Shown here: positions 62,578-64,000 of the stretch, piece by piece | How the letters are laid out: the number at the start of each line of letters is the position of its first letter | Numbering within the stretch: the first letter of the stretch is position 1 | Assembly (NCBI RefSeq): GCF_020523605.1 | Contig: NZ_JAJAQI010000034.1 | Location: 1-64,000, forward strand | DNA length: 64,000 bases | From: Roseicella aerolata | Lineage (GTDB): Bacteria; Pseudomonadota; Alphaproteobacteria; Acetobacterales; Acetobacteraceae | Reading direction: 5' to 3' | Translations under genes and position numbers: made by a program | The notes under the pieces: generated by a model | Database searches by the model: none | What the model was told of the DNA's origin: nothing | What the model saw: only the letters and a program-made list of their open reading frames with translations

Positions 62578-63171
62578 CTACGGCGCCAGGTCCGGCCGCG
62601 ATCCCCGCAGCCCGAGCCAGAGGGCGGCGAGCGGCGTGACCACCGCGGCGGCGGCGATCATCGGCACGGCCGCGCCGATCCAGACGAGAATGGGCACCAG
62701 GATCAGCGCATCGTCCGGATCGATGATGATGCCCGGCGAGGGCTCCCAGCCGCGTGGCTGCGCCAGGCGCAGGCCGAAGAGCTGCCAGAAAAGGGTGCCG
62801 ATCCCCACCCCGGCGACGAGGCCGAGCAGCGGACCCCAGAGGCCGAGCACCTCCTGCAGGCCGATCCCGATACCGATCATGGCCATGACGTTGGACGCGC
62901 AATCGCTGATGATGTCGTACCAGTAGCCGCCCGGGCTGGATTGCCCGGTCTGCCGCGCCAGTTCGCCATCCGCCCGGTCCAGCAGCATGGACAGCACGAA
63001 GATGGCGCCGCCGATGGCCGGCCAGAGGGGGCCGCCCACCGCGAAGGCCGCCGCCGCCGCCATGCCGGTGGCGAGGCGCAGCGTGGTGATGTGGTTCGGC
63101 GTCACGCCCGTGGGCGCGACGGCCCTGACCGCCGGCCGGACGATGCGATGAATCACGGTGTTGGTGCTCAC
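62578..63171 (-). CDS. CDP-alcohol phosphatidyltransferase family protein
   Basis: 197-residue membrane enzyme from a GTG at 63171 with GGGCAGGA just upstream. The full CDP-OH-P signature D-x2-D-G-x2-A-R-x8-G-x3-D-x3-D is present: D65, D68, G69, A72, R73, G82, D86, D90. About five to six membrane segments surround it. These enzymes move a phospho-alcohol group from a CDP carrier to a second alcohol. Placed at the end of an AEP operon, it could join AEP from CDP-AEP to diacylglycerol or a related lipid. That acceptor is inferred. It is transcribed towards phnW. Confidence 0.88.
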   Translation of the reverse strand: MSTNTVIHRIVRPAVRAVAPTGVTPNHITTLRLATGMAAAAAFAVGGPLWPAIGGAIFVLSMLLDRADGELARQTGQSSPGGYWYDIISDCASNVMAMIGIGIGLQEVLGLWGPLLGLVAGVGIGTLFWQLFGLRLAQPRGWEPSPGIIIDPDDALILVPILVWIGAAVPMIAAAAVVTPLAALWLGLRGSRPDLAP

Positions 63172-63522
63172 ATCCTGCCCTCTGCCCGGGATCCGCGCGG
63201 AAGCCTTGCCATGGCCGCGGGGACGGCCGCCCGGCCGTGCCCCGGGCCGGCCCCGACGCGACAGGCGCCTCCCTTGCCCGGCATTCGGCCGGGTTTCAAG
63301 GGCACCGCGCCGTGCCGCGGGTGGCCATACCCGTCCGCATAAGTCCTGACCTGCAGCCGCCGCAGGCGGCTGAGCGCCCGAACGGTCGGGCCCCCATGGA
63401 AGATGCCGGAGGCATCTTCCATGGGCACCGGGGGCGCCGCGCCCAGTGGCGCGTAGCCAAGCTGCAGCGCGGCGCCGGCGACTGAGGCCGCATAAATGCG
63501 TCAGCATTCATGCGGATTAGTA
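63172..63522. other. Gap holding repeat R3 copy b
   Basis: About 350 bp upstream of the phosphatidyltransferase gene and downstream of the metallo-hydrolase gene, both minus strand. R3 fills 63363-63528. The part from 63172 to 63362 should hold the promoter and shows nothing else I can name. Confidence 0.45.
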
Positions 63523-63528
63523 TCAGAC
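63363..63528 (-). repeat. Interspersed repeat R3, copy b, with a perfect 15-bp hairpin
   Basis: Inverse-orientation relative of 39826-39990. It contains CCCATGGAAGATGCC / GGCATCTTCCATGGG (63393-63407 with 63411-63425), a 15-bp perfect stem with a GGA loop. The first hairpin reads CCGCATGAATGC / GCATTTATGCGG on the minus strand. Against copy a one G:C pair has become T:A on both arms, a compensatory change. Its outer TGATAC supplies the stop codon of the metallo-hydrolase gene. Confidence 0.87.
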
Positions 63529-64000
63529 CACGCCGCCCTTGGCCTTCACCGGGATGCGCAGGTAGCGGACGCCGTTCGCCTCGGCCTGCGGGAAGCGGCC
63601 GGCGCGGATGTTCACCTGGATGGAGGGCAGCAGCAGCGTCGGCGCGGCCAGCCCGGCATCGCGCTGCGTGCGGAAGCGGACGAACTCCTCCTCCGTCACG
63701 CCGTCCTTCACATGCGGGTTGTGCGCGCGCTGCTCGGCCACCGTGCTCTGCCAGGCATACTCGTCGCGCCCCGGCGCCTTGTAGTCGTGGCACATCCAGA
63801 GCCGCGTCTCCGGCGGCAGGGCGAGCAGGCGGCGGATGGAGCGGAACAGCGCATGGGCGTCGCCGCCGGGGAAATCGGCCCGTGCCGTGCCGTAGTCGTG
63901 CATGAAGATGGTGTCGCCGACGAAGACGTCGCCGCCGATCCGATACGCGATGTCGGCCGGCGTGTGGCCCGGCAGGTGCATCACCTCGACCGTCAGGTGG
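63523..64000 (-). CDS. MBL-fold metallo-hydrolase, persulfide dioxygenase-like (partial)
   Basis: The C-terminal 159 residues of a gene that continues beyond the window; the frame is open to position 64000. Visible features: VEVMHLPGHTPADIAYRIG (metal His), VFVGDTIFMHDYGTARADFPGG (bridging Asp and the GTARADFPGG stretch of ETHE1/Blh-type persulfide dioxygenases), LWMCHDYKAPGRDEYAW, and a late His/Asn-rich HNPHVKDG. The N-terminal HxHxDH lies outside. This group oxidises glutathione persulfide and is often controlled by BigR. The stop codon belongs to repeat R3. Confidence 0.87.
   Translation of the reverse strand, partial: HLTVEVMHLPGHTPADIAYRIGGDVFVGDTIFMHDYGTARADFPGGDAHALFRSIRRLLALPPETRLWMCHDYKAPGRDEYAWQSTVAEQRAHNPHVKDGVTEEEFVRFRTQRDAGLAAPTLLLPSIQVNIRAGRFPQAEANGVRYLRIPVKAKGGVV

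Noticed and set aside
63296-63793. Hypothetical protein frames over repeat R3
   Set aside because: They translate the repeat itself and an antisense or shifted frame of the metallo-hydrolase; the same false frames appear at the other R3 copy.

Overview
The window reads as chromosome of a very GC-rich alphaproteobacterium, most likely a Roseomonas-like member of the Acetobacteraceae/Rhodospirillales. This rests on codon use, on alphaproteobacterial families (DUF1489, DUF3576, HU, a C-terminal-Phe porin, DUF3141), and on the rph-rdgB pair. Taxonomy is inferred from family content only. I saw no rRNA, tRNA, CRISPR array or intact mobile element. Gene density is high and almost every stretch over 300 bp without a gene holds either short interspersed repeats or decayed transposase sequence.

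Layout. 0.7-3.8 kb: TRAP transporter dctPQM. 4.5-11.7 kb: a six-gene acyl-CoA/acyl-phosphate operon (fabI, two CoA-transferase subunits, a MaoC-phosphotransacylase fusion, acetate/butyrate kinase, DUF3141). 11.8-12.1 kb: an IS3-type orfA remnant. 12.6-19.8 kb: AMP nucleosidase, then an EEP nuclease/phosphatase, phospholipase D and VTT membrane protein group, then a ferric-reductase-like flavocytochrome and a 28-residue membrane peptide. 20.0-21.4 kb: rph-rdgB, followed by repeats and an IS3 orfB remnant. 22.1-36.4 kb: scattered metabolic genes (GH16, orphan molybdopterin hydroxylase subunit, MFS, two GH1-like proteins, aldo/keto reductase, YihY, LOG family, RutE-like). 36.5-46.7 kb: acetyltransferase and response regulator, ribA, YkuD, YggS, ThiE, porin, DUF3576 lipoprotein, persulfide-sensor-like ArsR, AzlCD, DUF1489. 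47.2-48.0 kb: an AT-rich upstream region and a His-rich repeat protein with an RTX-like C-terminus. 48.6-50.5 kb: ung, HU and small ORFs. 51.0-56.5 kb: a TcuA-like dehydrogenase, racemase and solute-binding protein module, then a SnoaL-flavin monooxygenase fusion. 56.7-63.2 kb: a phosphonate cluster. 63.5 kb to the end: the C-terminal part of a metallo-beta-lactamase-fold persulfide dioxygenase-like protein.

The most interesting system is the phosphonate cluster. PEP mutase (fused to a nucleotidyltransferase-like domain), phosphonopyruvate decarboxylase and 2-aminoethylphosphonate transaminase together make 2-aminoethylphosphonate (AEP). A separate nucleotidyltransferase could make CDP-AEP. 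A CDP-alcohol phosphatidyltransferase could transfer it to a lipid, and a flippase-like membrane protein is translationally coupled inside the operon. The inferred product is an AEP phosphonolipid made by a Kennedy-type route.

The second theme is at least four families of short (about 90-165 bp) hairpin-forming repeats. They often lie at convergent gene ends and at several sites supply or touch the stop codon of the neighbouring gene. In two families the stems carry compensatory changes between copies.
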